64,000 nt of DNA from Bacillus sp. SD075 (GTDB taxonomy: Bacteria > Bacillota > Bacilli > Bacillales > DSM-1321): contig NZ_JADILK010000003.1 in NCBI RefSeq assembly GCF_017355165.1, positions 124,001 through 188,000 of the forward strand, in the 5' to 3' direction. The stretch's first letter is position 1. Every line of letters starts with the position of its first letter. The notes beneath the pieces are model-generated. The model did not search any database. It had not been told where the DNA came from and saw only the letters and a list, made by a program, of their open reading frames with translations. Made by a program: the position numbers and the translations under genes. This document shows positions 18,684 through 27,697 of the stretch, piece after piece.

Positions 18684-20735
18684 TCAGTCCAGTTTCTCTC
18701 CCGTAAATACGCCCGTTCCCTCTAAATAGTTCCGTAGTGGTGCATACTCCGGGTAATGCCAAAAGCTTTGGGAGGCAATCAATTTTGCAGCATCCGCCCT
18801 TGCCACTTCCAGGGTCCTGTAGTCATGGACCATGTCAGCTACCTTGAACTCGGGAAGGCCGCTTTGTTTTTTACCAAAGAAGTCCCCGGGGCCACGAAGT
18901 TCCAAATCCTTTTCAGAAAGGGCAAAACCATCGTTTGTTTCGGTCATGATTTTCATCCGTTCTTTGCCGACTTCCGTTTTCGGATCGGCCAGCAGGATGC
19001 AAAAGGACTGATCACTCCCCCGTCCAACCCTTCCGCGTAACTGATGCAACTGTGAAAGACCAAAGCGCTCCGCATCATAAATGACCATTACCGTTGCATT
19101 TGGAACATTCACCCCAACCTCGACAACCGTCGTGGAAACAAGGATTTGAGCTTCATTGATGCTAAACTGCTGCATCACTTCGTCTTTTTCATCCGCGGGC
19201 AGCCGTCCATGCATAAGTCCCACTTTGTACCTGTTCGCAAAGTACTGTGTCAGCATTGCATGAACATCAAGAACATTCTGTAAAGAATCGAGTTTCTCCG
19301 ACTCCTCAATCAATGGGCAGATGACGTAAGCCTGTCTCCCTTTCTTTAGTTCCTTTTCGACAAAGGTTAATATCCGATCTAGCATTTGGTGTTTCGCCCA
19401 ATAGGTTTCTATCGCTTTACGCCCGGCAGGCATTTCATCAATCGTTGAGACATCCATTTCCCCAAACGCTGTAATAGCGAGTGTTCGAGGGATCGGTGTA
19501 GCCGTCATGAAAAGTACATCTGGATTTGTGCCTTTTTCACGAAGGATTCGGCGCTGCTCCACTCCGAAACGATGTTGTTCGTCCGTTATGACTAGACCCA
19601 GGTTCCGAAAATTCACTTCATCCTGTATCAACGCATGAGTTCCTATCAAAAGATCTAACTCCCCGGATTCTAGCATTTGCAGTAGTTCCTTGCGCTTTTT
19701 GCCTTTTACCGAACTTGTCAACAATGCGACCTTTACTCCACTCGGTTCCAACATTGCCTTCAAGGATTGAGTATGCTGCTCAGCCAAGATTTCCGTCGGG
19801 ACCATAAGTGCACCTTGGAAACCTGCTGTAATCGTCGCCTTCAGGCATATGGCGGCAACCACCGTTTTTCCAGACCCGACATCCCCTTGAAGTAGGCGAT
19901 TCATCCTGTAGGGAGATTTCATGTCATTCATTATTTCCTCGACGACTCTATTCTGAGCGTTCGTCAAAGGAAAAGGGAGAGTGCCAACAAAGGCTTCCAG
20001 CTGCCCCATGTCAAACTCCTGGCCAATTCCTTTTGACTGCTCCCTCTGCACTTTACGAAGTGCCTGCATTTTAAGTTGAAACAATAAAAATTCTTCATAT
20101 ACAAAACGGCGTCGAGCCTTTTTTACATCATTGGCCGATTGAGGGAAATGCATGGTACGAAGAGCATCTTCACGCGGCATCAGCTTGTATGCCGCCAGTA
20201 ATTGCGGGGGCAGATTTTCTTCTATCATTGTCCCATATTCAGAAAATGCATTGGAGATAAAGCGGCGGAGCCCTTTGACAGTAATGTTGCCCTTCACTGA
20301 ATACACCGGTTCGAACTCTTTCTCCCGGCTACGATCACCAACGTGGCATTCCGAACCTGTAATGGTTTGGCGATGACGATCCCACTTTCCTGTTACCGTT
20401 ACATTTTCGCCTATCGCAAGCTTTGGCTTCAGATACGGCTGGTTAAAAAAAATGACATTTATCAAATATCTTCCAGTCAGCACTTTAATTGTAAGCCTGG
20501 ATTTTTTCTTTCCGAAGTACCCTAACGTGGGCACTGTATGAACCTTGCCTTCTACTGTAACCCGCTCATCATGTTCGACCGATTCTAAATCCCTCAATCG
20601 GTAATCTTCATAGCGATATGGGAGGTGCTCAAGGAGATCCGCGACGGTATGGATCTCCATTTCCCCCAATGCCGCTGCCGTTTCGGCCCCAATTCCTTTT
20701 ACTGCTGTTATGGATTCCTGTAAAGTCGAGTTCAC
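18684..20735 (-). CDS. recG: ATP-dependent DNA helicase RecG
   Basis: RecG remodels stalled forks and Holliday junctions. The 683-residue protein has an N-terminal wedge/OB domain, Walker A GDVGSGKT at 284-291, the DEQH box in VITDEQHRFG, TATPIPRTL, and helicase motifs V-VI ending in QLRGRVGRG. Its start overlaps the end of sdaAA by four bases, so it is co-translated with the serine dehydratase genes, as in B. subtilis. Confidence 0.97.
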   Translation of the reverse strand: MNSTLQESITAVKGIGAETAAALGEMEIHTVADLLEHLPYRYEDYRLRDLESVEHDERVTVEGKVHTVPTLGYFGKKKSRLTIKVLTGRYLINVIFFNQPYLKPKLAIGENVTVTGKWDRHRQTITGSECHVGDRSREKEFEPVYSVKGNITVKGLRRFISNAFSEYGTMIEENLPPQLLAAYKLMPREDALRTMHFPQSANDVKKARRRFVYEEFLLFQLKMQALRKVQREQSKGIGQEFDMGQLEAFVGTLPFPLTNAQNRVVEEIMNDMKSPYRMNRLLQGDVGSGKTVVAAICLKATITAGFQGALMVPTEILAEQHTQSLKAMLEPSGVKVALLTSSVKGKKRKELLQMLESGELDLLIGTHALIQDEVNFRNLGLVITDEQHRFGVEQRRILREKGTNPDVLFMTATPIPRTLAITAFGEMDVSTIDEMPAGRKAIETYWAKHQMLDRILTFVEKELKKGRQAYVICPLIEESEKLDSLQNVLDVHAMLTQYFANRYKVGLMHGRLPADEKDEVMQQFSINEAQILVSTTVVEVGVNVPNATVMVIYDAERFGLSQLHQLRGRVGRGSDQSFCILLADPKTEVGKERMKIMTETNDGFALSEKDLELRGPGDFFGKKQSGLPEFKVADMVHDYRTLEVARADAAKLIASQSFWHYPEYAPLRNYLEGTGVFTGEKLD

Positions 20736-21616
20736 TTCTTATTCAGCTGTAAGCCAAAGATTTTCGCTTCCAACTCCCGCCCAGTCGGTGTAGCCGCTAA
20801 ACCTCCTTGTGCAGTTTCCCTAAGAGCCGATGGCATCGTTTGCCCGATTTTGTACATCGCATCAATTACTTCATCACATGGTATACGGCTTGTGATCCCC
20901 GCTAACGCCATATCTGCGGCAACCATAGCATTGGCTGCACCCATGGCGTTCCGCTTCACACAAGGTACCTCCACAAGCCCAGCAACAGGGTCACACACAA
21001 GACCAAGCATGTTCTTTAATGTGATAGCCATCGCTTCTGCACTTTGTGCAGGTGTCCCCCCTGCCATTTCAACGATGGCTGCAGCTGCCATACCCGAAGC
21101 AGAACCCACCTCCGCCTGACAGCCCCCTGCGGCCCCAGAGATGGATGCATTATTTGCTACTACAAAACCAAACGCCCCTGCAGTAAATAGGAACTCAATT
21201 TTCTGTTCCCGATTCGGTTTTAATTTGTTTTGCAAAGCAAAAAGGGTTCCAGGCACAACACCAGCAGATCCAGCAGTCGGTGTCGCACAAATTGTTCCCA
21301 TGGCTGCGTTCACTTCGTTTGTTGCCACGGCCTTGCTTACCGCATCCAATAGCAGTTCACCGGATAAGGAGTTTCCGGATTTAATATAATTCTGAAGAAG
21401 GACCGCATCCCCTCCCGTCAGGCCGGAAACGGACCGTACACCTTGAAGTCCCTTTTGAACCGCCTGTTCCATTACATCCAGGTTGACTCCCATCTGGTGG
21501 ATGATTTCTTCACGCCCTTTTCCTGTTACTTCCATTTCTTGTTCTATCATCAGCGTTGAAATTTTTTTCTGCTTTGATTCAGCTAATTCTACTATTTCCG
21601 CTACATTTCGAAACAT
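20732..21616 (-). CDS. sdaAA: L-serine dehydratase alpha subunit
   Basis: With SdaAB this forms the oxygen-labile iron-sulphur enzyme that deaminates L-serine to pyruvate. The 294-residue protein has the cluster and active-site Cys segments GTICATPTAGSAG, GGCQAEVGSASG and CDPVAGLVEVPC. It lies 37 bases after sdaAB and overlaps recG by four bases. Confidence 0.96.
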   Translation of the reverse strand: MFRNVAEIVELAESKQKKISTLMIEQEMEVTGKGREEIIHQMGVNLDVMEQAVQKGLQGVRSVSGLTGGDAVLLQNYIKSGNSLSGELLLDAVSKAVATNEVNAAMGTICATPTAGSAGVVPGTLFALQNKLKPNREQKIEFLFTAGAFGFVVANNASISGAAGGCQAEVGSASGMAAAAIVEMAGGTPAQSAEAMAITLKNMLGLVCDPVAGLVEVPCVKRNAMGAANAMVAADMALAGITSRIPCDEVIDAMYKIGQTMPSALRETAQGGLAATPTGRELEAKIFGLQLNKK

Positions 21617-21653
21617 GATTTCTTCTCCTTCCTAAGTGGAAACGATTGCCCTA

Positions 21654-22316
21654 TCAATCCACAATCCTTGCTACTTGAGTGATGTTGGGGAGTGCTGTAA
21701 TTTCAGCGATGACGTGATCCTCCAGGTTATGGTCGACTTCAATCGTCATCAAGGCCATCTTCCCTTTCTCTTTTCGGGAAACTTCCATCTGGCCAATATT
21801 GATCTGATGCTTGGCTAATATGTTTGAAACATTGGCAATGGCACCAAATCGATCATCGTGAACGACGAGTATGGCAGGGTTGTGCCCGGAGAGCCTTAAT
21901 TTAAACCCGTTCAGTTCGACGATTTCGATCTTTCCACCGCCAATCGATATTCCGACAAGTTCCAGTTCACCATCTTCATCACCAACTGTTATTTTTGCTG
22001 TATTGGGATGTTCCGGTACAGCTTCTTCTTCCCGAAAAGTAATTTTCAGTTTCTTTTTGCGTGCTATTTCCAGAGATTCTTTGATTCTCTCATCAAATGT
22101 ATCAAAATCGAGTAAGCCTCCTACAATCGCTACATCCGTTCCATGGCCTTTATATGTTTTGGCAAACGATCCGTAAAAAGAAATATGGGCCCATTTTGGT
22201 TCCCGGTCGAATAAATTCCTGGCAACCCTACCGATCCTTGCAGCTCCTGCTGTATGGGAACTAGAGGGGCCGATCATGACAGGACCTATTATATCGAATA
22301 CACTTCTAAATTTCAT
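21654..22316 (-). CDS. sdaAB: L-serine dehydratase beta subunit
   Basis: The 220-residue beta subunit has the N-terminal motif IGPVMIGPSSSHTAGA and a C-terminal ACT domain (AILVVHDDRFGAIANVSN) that may sense serine. AAGGAGGAG precedes the ATG at 22316. It is the first gene of sdaAB-sdaAA-recG and has a palindrome over its likely promoter. Confidence 0.96.
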   Translation of the reverse strand: MKFRSVFDIIGPVMIGPSSSHTAGAARIGRVARNLFDREPKWAHISFYGSFAKTYKGHGTDVAIVGGLLDFDTFDERIKESLEIARKKKLKITFREEEAVPEHPNTAKITVGDEDGELELVGISIGGGKIEIVELNGFKLRLSGHNPAILVVHDDRFGAIANVSNILAKHQINIGQMEVSRKEKGKMALMTIEVDHNLEDHVIAEITALPNITQVARIVD

Positions 22317-22370
22317 GATTTGCTCCTCCTTCTACACACTGGGAGTTAGTTTAATAATAAAGCTTGATAT

Positions 22371-22398
22371 ATTGTAATTACAATTACGCTGTCCGTAA
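22371..22398 (-). promoter_or_regulatory. Candidate sdaAB promoter with a palindrome over the -10
   Basis: On the minus strand TTACGG (22393-22398), 16 bases and TACAAT (22371-22376) form a moderate promoter. ATTGTAATTACAAT (22371-22384) is a perfect 14-bp palindrome covering the -10, an operator-like arrangement with no known owner. Confidence 0.4.
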
Positions 22399-22409
22399 TC
22401 CTTCTTTTT

Positions 22410-22450
22410 CATAAAAATAAAACTGCATAGCCTAATGACATATGCAGTTT
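22410..22450 (-). terminator. Intrinsic terminator after yloV
   Basis: AAACTGCATA (22420-22429) pairs perfectly with TATGCAGTTT (22441-22450). On the minus strand the 3' arm is followed by TATTTTTATG. It closes yloU-yloV ahead of the sdaAB promoter. Confidence 0.85.
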
Positions 22451-22524
22451 ATTGCCTTTTATTTTTTTCATGACACTCCAAACATAGAGACGAATAAGTC
22501 TCCTCTATGTTCAAGGCCCTCTAC

Positions 22525-24195
22525 TTATTCAATTGAAAAAATAAAAGAATATAAAGGTTGTTTCCCATTATGGACTTCAACTTCAACGTCTTCGAAATTC
22601 TCATTACAAAACGCAACAAGACCTTCGACATCTTCAGCAGCGGCATCTTCTCCATATAAAATGGTAAGGATTTCTGAATCTTCATCAATCATATGGGAGA
22701 GAAGATTTTTTGCCGCTTGTGTCATATCTTTATCCTTCACTTTGATTGTTCCTTCAGCAATTCCCATGAAGTCCCCGGTCTCGATTGTAAGACCATCAAT
22801 GTTGGTATCCCGGACAGCATAAGTAATCTGGCCCGTTTTCACATGCGAAAGGGCTTCGTTCATCGCTTTTTTATTCTCTTCAGCATCAAGTGAAGGGTTG
22901 AAAGCCAACAATGCAGCCATTCCTTGCGGTACTGTTTTCGTCGGGATAACAGTCACATGATCCCCAAGTACATCTGCTGCCTGATTGGCCGCCATGATGA
23001 TATTTTTATTGTTAGGCAAGATAATCACATGATCTGCATGTGACTCTTCGACAGCTTTAACGATATCCTCCGTGCTAGGATTCATCGTTTGTCCGCCTTC
23101 GATCACGGACTTAGCGCCGATGCTTTTGAATAATTCGCTGATGCCAGCCCCCATCGCCACTGACACTACAGCGTACTTCTCTTTGGTGGACGGTTTAGTT
23201 TGAAGCGGTGTATTCGTATCACCTACAATCGCAGTATGCTGTTCACGCATATTGTCGATTTTCATTTTTATTAAACTACCATATTGCTGTCCATAATTCA
23301 GGCACGTGCCAGGCTGTTCAGAGTGAATATGTACTTTGACAACTTCATCATCTGAGATGACTAATAAAGAATCTCCGTATTCACTTAAATCATTCCTGAA
23401 TTTTTCTTCATCAAAAGATTCATTCGCAAGTTTTTCACTTTCCAACCGGACCATGAATTCCGTGCAGTAGCCATACACGATATCTTCCGTGTTCATATGC
23501 CCTTGTACATTCATGTGATGTTCGGCACTGATCATGTCATCCATGCTTGGGCCATTTGCAGATCGGACTGGAAGGGCTTCACCTTTCAGCTCAGCAAGGA
23601 AACCTTCATAAACAAATACCAACCCTTGCCCGCCGCTATCAACGACTCCCACTTCTTTTAAGACTGGAAGTAGATCCGGTGTGCGCTTTAATGAAGCATT
23701 GGCCTCCGTAACGATTTCTTCCATTACCTGAATAAGGTCCACATGCTCGGCTGCTGATGAAACCGCTTGCTTGGCTGCATCTTTTGCAACTGTTAAAATG
23801 GTTCCTTCAACAGGTTTCATAACAGCTTTATAAGCTGTCTGAACCCCTGCTTCAAAAGCTTGGGCAAATTCTTCACTATTGATTTCCGATTTATGTTCAA
23901 TCGCTTTAGCAAAACCGCGGAACAGTTGCGATAGGATAACTCCCGAATTGCCGCGTGCGCCCATCAGCAGTCCTCTTGATAGGGACGTACCCACCTTCCC
24001 GATGTGTTCCTGGACGTTATTTTGCACTTCCTTCGCTCCCGAAGTCATCGATAAATTCATATTCGTTCCTGTATCTCCATCAGGAACAGGGAAAACATTC
24101 AACGCATCAACCATTTGGGCATTAGCCGCTAAATGGTTGGCACCTTGAATGATCATTTCTGCAAAGCGTTTTCCGTTTAAACTTGTAATTGACAC
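22525..24195 (-). CDS. fakA: DAK2-domain fatty acid kinase (FakA / YloV)
   Basis: Proteins of this family phosphorylate fatty acids held by DegV-type FakB proteins, letting exogenous fatty acids enter phospholipid synthesis. The 556-residue protein has the DAK2 nucleotide-binding motif DGDTGTNM at 39-46, a middle domain with DDEVVKVHIHSEQPG, and a C-terminal EDD-like domain (VIILPNNKNIIMAANQAA). It starts 18 bases after yloU and ends before a strong terminator. Kinase function is inferred from the family. No fakB is in the window. Confidence 0.92.
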   Translation of the reverse strand: MSITSLNGKRFAEMIIQGANHLAANAQMVDALNVFPVPDGDTGTNMNLSMTSGAKEVQNNVQEHIGKVGTSLSRGLLMGARGNSGVILSQLFRGFAKAIEHKSEINSEEFAQAFEAGVQTAYKAVMKPVEGTILTVAKDAAKQAVSSAAEHVDLIQVMEEIVTEANASLKRTPDLLPVLKEVGVVDSGGQGLVFVYEGFLAELKGEALPVRSANGPSMDDMISAEHHMNVQGHMNTEDIVYGYCTEFMVRLESEKLANESFDEEKFRNDLSEYGDSLLVISDDEVVKVHIHSEQPGTCLNYGQQYGSLIKMKIDNMREQHTAIVGDTNTPLQTKPSTKEKYAVVSVAMGAGISELFKSIGAKSVIEGGQTMNPSTEDIVKAVEESHADHVIILPNNKNIIMAANQAADVLGDHVTVIPTKTVPQGMAALLAFNPSLDAEENKKAMNEALSHVKTGQITYAVRDTNIDGLTIETGDFMGIAEGTIKVKDKDMTQAAKNLLSHMIDEDSEILTILYGEDAAAEDVEGLVAFCNENFEDVEVEVHNGKQPLYSFIFSIE

Positions 24196-24213
24196 AAAAC
24201 TTTCCTCCTATAC

Positions 24214-24576
24214 TTAAGGGTTCGTCACACGAACTCCCTGTACAAAAATGTTAACGGAATCAACAGCTAATCCTACAGTTTTGTCCAGAGTGTACTTTAC
24301 CTTTGATTGCACATTATGTGCAACTTCCGAGATTTTCGTTCCATAACTTACGATAATATACATATCGATATGAACTTCTTCCTCTTCTTGTCGGACAATT
24401 ACACCCTTTGTAAAGTTTTCTTTTCTTAAAATTTCGGCAATGCCGTCTTTAAATTGTTTTTTGGAAGCCATTCCTATAATTCCGTAGCAATCCACGGCTG
24501 CACCGCCTGCTACAGTAGCGATAACATCATTAGAGATATCAATTTGTCCATACTTCGTTTGTAATTCGATAGACAT
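24214..24576 (-). CDS. yloU: Asp23/Gls24-family protein YloU
   Basis: A 120-residue Asp23-family envelope-stress-type protein with ISNDVIATVAGGAAVDCYGIIGM near the start and the typical VRQEEEEVHIDMYIIVSYG core. No membrane segment is visible. The exact role is unknown; pairing with fakA is conserved in Firmicutes. GGGAGGG precedes the ATG at 24576. Its promoter region carries repeated AATGTCT motifs and is divergent from rpmB. Confidence 0.9.
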   Translation of the reverse strand: MSIELQTKYGQIDISNDVIATVAGGAAVDCYGIIGMASKKQFKDGIAEILRKENFTKGVIVRQEEEEVHIDMYIIVSYGTKISEVAHNVQSKVKYTLDKTVGLAVDSVNIFVQGVRVTNP

Positions 24577-24610
24577 TTTCTTTTCCCTCCCAAAAAATCA
24601 AATCAACTAA

Positions 24611-24653
24611 AGACATTTTACTATAATGTCTATGGTTTTAAAAGTAAATGTCT
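24611..24653. promoter_or_regulatory. Repeated AATGTCT/AGACATT motifs over the yloU promoter
   Basis: AGACATT (24611-24617) and AATGTCT (24625-24631) form a perfect inverted repeat with a 7-base spacer. A further AATGTCT lies at 24647-24653, exactly 22 bases on, and both direct copies continue into A.GGT. The inverted repeat covers a minus-strand TATAGT (24620-24625), and the third copy touches a TTACTT -35 candidate (24642-24647). The layout resembles a repressor site; no regulator is recognised. Confidence 0.45.
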
Positions 24654-24726
24654 ACGGTACTATATATAATTCAATTTTGAAGTATGTATGTCAAGGTATT
24701 TTTCTTGAAAGTAATTAACTGAAGTA

Positions 24727-24755
24727 TTGCATTCTAACGGTAGGTATGATAAATT
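24727..24755 (+). promoter_or_regulatory. Candidate rpmB promoter
   Basis: TTGCAT (24727-24732), 17 bases and TAAATT (24750-24755) on the plus strand, about 75 bases before the rpmB start. Confidence 0.4.
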
Positions 24756-24828
24756 ATTAAAGTATTTTACAAAGACTTAAGACGACTGCGAAAAACTTAA
24801 GCTTGTTGTAGTTAGGAGGGAATTTAAC

Positions 24829-25017
24829 ATGGCACGTAAATGTGTAATCACTGGAAGAAGAACTCGTTCTGGTAACAGCCGCTCTCACGCAATGAACGCT
24901 AGCAAGCGTACATGGGGCGCTAACCTTCAAAAAGTACGTATTTTAGTTGACGGTAAACCTAAACGTGTATACGTTTCTGCAAGAGCTCTTAAATCGGGCA
25001 AAGTAGAACGCGTATAA
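24829..25017 (+). CDS. rpmB: 50S ribosomal protein L28
   Basis: L28 has 62 residues, [21 protein letters not shown] at the start and [19 protein letters not shown] later. The sequence keeps one Cys (Cys5), not the four Cys of zinc-binding L28, so it is the zinc-free form usual in Bacillus. TTAGGAGGG precedes the ATG. It is one of two plus-strand genes, convergent with spoVM and divergent from yloU, with its own terminator. Confidence 0.98.
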   Translation: MARKCVITGRRTRSGNSRSHAMNASKRTWGANLQKVRILVDGKPKRVYVSARALKSGKVERV

Positions 25018-25023
25018 TGTTAC

Positions 25024-25047
25024 GGCATCCTCTTAGGATGCCTTTTT
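25024..25047 (+). terminator. Intrinsic terminator after rpmB
   Basis: GGCATCCT (25024-25031), a 3-base loop and AGGATGCC (25035-25042) are followed by TTTTT. Confidence 0.92.
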
Positions 25048-25159
25048 ACTTGTATTGGCCGGTATTTAATGGGGATGGTTACAATTCATTGATCAGCTCT
25101 AGCCCGCATCAAGAAAGGAAGCCTTCACCCATTAATGGAGGGCCGCCGCTATCATTTTC

Positions 25160-25195
25160 CGAAAAATAACACCTCCCTATATTCGAGAGGTGTCA
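25160..25195 (-). terminator. Intrinsic terminator after spoVM
   Basis: ACACCTC (25169-25175) pairs with GAGGTGT (25187-25193). On the minus strand the 3' arm runs into TATTTTTC, 15 bases past the spoVM stop. With the rpmB terminator it insulates the two convergent genes; the stretch between (25048-25159) shows no gene. Confidence 0.8.
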
Positions 25196-25207
25196 TGGAG
25201 ATAAGTA

Positions 25208-25288
25208 TCAGCCTTTTTTAAACGCTCCGAGCATAGCCCTTACCAAACTGCCCAGAACTTTTGGCAATTTAATCGTATAAAATTTCAT
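25208..25288 (-). CDS. spoVM: Stage V sporulation protein SpoVM
   Basis: This 26-residue amphipathic peptide senses membrane curvature of the forespore and anchors SpoIVA for coat assembly. The sequence begins MKFYTIKLPKVLG and ends RAMLGAFKKG; it keeps Pro9, which is needed for localisation, and the basic tail. I used the ATG at 25288, six bases from GAGGAGG, rather than the in-frame ATG at 25291. Position between rpmB and thiN matches B. subtilis. Expression is expected to be sigma-E dependent, but I found no clear sigma-E promoter in the 121 bases upstream. It shows that the organism is a spore former. Confidence 0.95.
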   Translation of the reverse strand: MKFYTIKLPKVLGSLVRAMLGAFKKG

Positions 25289-25409
25289 CATGCCCCTCCT
25301 CTTTGCATCCCACAAATAAGATGAAGTGGAATTTTTCTATTACAACATAAGCTTTTAAGCGGATATAGGATGATCGTAATTATATCCGAATCTGCTCTAA
25401 GCATGAATT

Positions 25410-26063
25410 TTAATCACTGCTTCTTATCACCATTAATATGCCTTTCTCAAATGAAACATTCCCAGATTCGGAAATTAGTTCATTGCTAACGCAAAGCGTC
25501 GATCCTATTTGCAAACTTGCATCATTCAGTGGATATTTAAAACCCGAAAGAGTAATGCCGGTGACTTCCGCCGTTACAGGAAGCAATGACAAGTATTTCT
25601 TATCATTCAATACAGTGACCTCATATGAACCTGCAGTCTTTACTGTGAATATATTTTGCTGATCAACTATGTATATATCTATATCGCCATGGTAAGGGAG
25701 GACACTTTCTTTTTGGAGCAGCTGGATATTTCCAAGAAAATGGTCCATTCTCCCCCCTGTAGCACCCAGAATGTGAATTTCATTTGGCATTTGCCCTAAT
25801 GCCCATTTAAATGCGATTTCTAAATCCGTTTCATCCTTTTCCGAAGAATATAGATTGATTTTTTCCAGCCTTTGCTCAATCTTCTTATATTCACCTTCCG
25901 AAACTGAATCAAAATCCCCAAAACCGCACTTAGGTTCGATACCTTTTTCAAGCAAGGACCATACCCCCCTATCAACACCGACCCAAAGATCAGTCTTCTC
26001 CTTATACCATGTAAGATCCGGCCAAAGACATTCAGGACCTCCAGCCATTATACTAATAATCAT
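25410..26063 (-). CDS. thiN: Thiamine pyrophosphokinase
   Basis: ThiN makes thiamine diphosphate from thiamine and ATP. The 217-residue protein shows the family's D-R-G motif (GVDRGVWSLL), GDFDSVSEGE, SSEKDETDLEIA and GATGGRMDHFLGN. The ATG at 26063 has AAGGAT upstream. It is separated from rpe by a strong UUCG-loop terminator, so it may have its own weak promoter or depend on read-through. Confidence 0.94.
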   Translation of the reverse strand: MIISIMAGGPECLWPDLTWYKEKTDLWVGVDRGVWSLLEKGIEPKCGFGDFDSVSEGEYKKIEQRLEKINLYSSEKDETDLEIAFKWALGQMPNEIHILGATGGRMDHFLGNIQLLQKESVLPYHGDIDIYIVDQQNIFTVKTAGSYEVTVLNDKKYLSLLPVTAEVTGITLSGFKYPLNDASLQIGSTLCVSNELISESGNVSFEKGILMVIRSSD

Positions 26064-26096
26064 CTAAATCATCCTTTTCTATATAATTCAATTGAT

Positions 26097-26136
26097 AAAA
26101 AAAACCGATCACCACCATACGAATATGATAGTGTCG
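26097..26136 (-). terminator. Intrinsic terminator with a UUCG loop after rpe
   Basis: On the minus strand CCGA and CACTATCATA pair, with two G-U wobbles, with TATGGTGGTG and TCGG around a TTCG tetraloop, followed by seven or more T. It starts eight bases past the rpe stop. Confidence 0.9.
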
Positions 26137-26143
26137 GCTTATA

Positions 26144-26791
26144 TCACTTTCCCCGGATCTTTTTAATCGCTGCGTGTCGATCTTCTTGATTATATATTGC
26201 CGAGCCGGCCACCAGGACTGTCGCCCCTTGTTCAATACATAGTTTAGCCGTTTCTTCATTTACTCCGCCATCAATCTCTATTTCTAAATTCTGATTATAC
26301 ATTCCTGCCATCACCTTCACTTCGGCAATTTTGGGCAGTACGGATTTAATGAACTTTTGCCCGCCAAAACCCGGATTAACCGTCATCAACAATACCATGT
26401 CAATATCTGCGATTATAGGTTGGATCAAGGAAGCTGGAGTGGCTGGATTAAGCACCACGCCTGCCTTCACACCAAAAGATTTAATCAATTGGATCGTCCG
26501 ATGCAAATGAGTGCATGCCTCTACATGTACAGTTATATAATCGGCTCCCGCTTTCGCAAAAGCTTCGATATAACGATCGGGCTGTTCGATCATTAAATGA
26601 ACATCAAGAGGAAGCTTTGTCACCGGTCGGATAGCATCGACAATTAGTGAGCCTATTGTAATATTCGGAACGAAATGCCCATCCATGACATCTACATGGA
26701 TTAAATCCGCTCCGCCTCTTTCGACATCAAGAATTTCTTCTCCCAATTTTGCAAAGTTAGCTGATAAAATGGAGGGTGCGATTTTAACCAT
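26144..26791 (-). CDS. rpe: Ribulose-phosphate 3-epimerase
   Basis: Rpe interconverts ribulose-5-phosphate and xylulose-5-phosphate in the pentose phosphate pathway. It is a TIM barrel of 215 residues with the start MVKIAPSILSANFAKLG, HVDVMDGHFVPN, DVHLMIEQPD, VNPGFGGQKF and EIDGGVN, which carry the metal ligands and catalytic Asp pair. It starts one base after the rsgA stop and closes the prpC-prkC-rsgA-rpe group. Confidence 0.97.
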   Translation of the reverse strand: MVKIAPSILSANFAKLGEEILDVERGGADLIHVDVMDGHFVPNITIGSLIVDAIRPVTKLPLDVHLMIEQPDRYIEAFAKAGADYITVHVEACTHLHRTIQLIKSFGVKAGVVLNPATPASLIQPIIADIDMVLLMTVNPGFGGQKFIKSVLPKIAEVKVMAGMYNQNLEIEIDGGVNEETAKLCIEQGATVLVAGSAIYNQEDRHAAIKKIRGK

Positions 26792-26792
26792 T

Positions 26793-27674
26793 TTAATACC
26801 TCGGCTTTCTATCTCTGATTTCTTCTAAGAATTGCATATAATGCTCATATCGGTAACGTGGAATTTCCCCGACATCAACCGCTTCCTTCACTGCACACTT
26901 CGGTTCTTTATCATGGAGGCAGGCCCGGAATTTACAGTCTTCCCCATGCTTATGCATTTCCGGGAAGCAATAGGATAACCGTTCAGCTTCCATTTCCATG
27001 AATTCGAGTGAACTGAATCCTGGAGTATCCGCGACAAGTCCAGAGCCAATATGAATCAATTCAACGTGGCGGGTGGTATGCTTCCCACGTCCCAGGTGTG
27101 AAGAAATATCATCCGTCTTTAAAGCCAATTCAGGATTGATCGCATTCAGCAAAGACGATTTCCCAACTCCGGACTGACCGGCAAATACACTGGTTTTTCC
27201 TTCTAAATACGGCACCAGTTCTTCAATTCCTCCTGCTGTAACTGAAGATGTCTCCAGTACAGTATAGCCAAGTTTCTGATAATCCTTGATATACTGGGAC
27301 AATTTCTTTTGGTTTTCAGCAGTAACCAAGTCCAGTTTCGTCACGACGATAATGGGTTCGATTTCGTTATCTTCGATCAGCACGAGAAATCGATCAAGCA
27401 AGCCTGGACTGAAATCAGGTTCTACTGCCGAAAAGACAAGGATTGCCTGGTCTACATTGGAGATTTGCGGACGTATCAATTCATTCTTTCGCGGTTTTAT
27501 TTCGGTCACGGTCCCGTCCGTTTTATTTTCCGCTTCAAAAACCACATAATCACCCACAAGTGGCGTTATCTTATTCTTCCTGAACAATCCCCGTCCGCGG
27601 CATTGATATACCTCTTGACCATCAAGGACATAATAAAATCCACTTAATGCTTTTATAATCTTTCCTTCGGGCAT
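26793..27674 (-). CDS. rsgA: Small ribosomal subunit biogenesis GTPase RsgA (YloQ)
   Basis: RsgA is a circularly permuted GTPase that checks 30S maturation. It has an N-terminal OB fold, G4 TKLD (112-115) ahead of G1 GQSGVGKS (166-173) and G3 DTPG (216-219), and a C-terminal zinc site with Cys247, Cys252, His254 and Cys260. The ATG at 27674 has AGGAG seven bases upstream; a GTG at 27680 is an alternative. In B. subtilis it sits with PrkC, which can phosphorylate it. Confidence 0.97.
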   Translation of the reverse strand: MPEGKIIKALSGFYYVLDGQEVYQCRGRGLFRKNKITPLVGDYVVFEAENKTDGTVTEIKPRKNELIRPQISNVDQAILVFSAVEPDFSPGLLDRFLVLIEDNEIEPIIVVTKLDLVTAENQKKLSQYIKDYQKLGYTVLETSSVTAGGIEELVPYLEGKTSVFAGQSGVGKSSLLNAINPELALKTDDISSHLGRGKHTTRHVELIHIGSGLVADTPGFSSLEFMEMEAERLSYCFPEMHKHGEDCKFRACLHDKEPKCAVKEAVDVGEIPRYRYEHYMQFLEEIRDRKPRY

Positions 27675-27697
27675 AACCACACTCCTAATTATTAGAT

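Noticed and set aside
25289..25409. Sigma-E promoter for spoVM
   Set aside because: Expected from biology, but no pair of sequences matched sigma-E -35 and -10 elements well enough to report.
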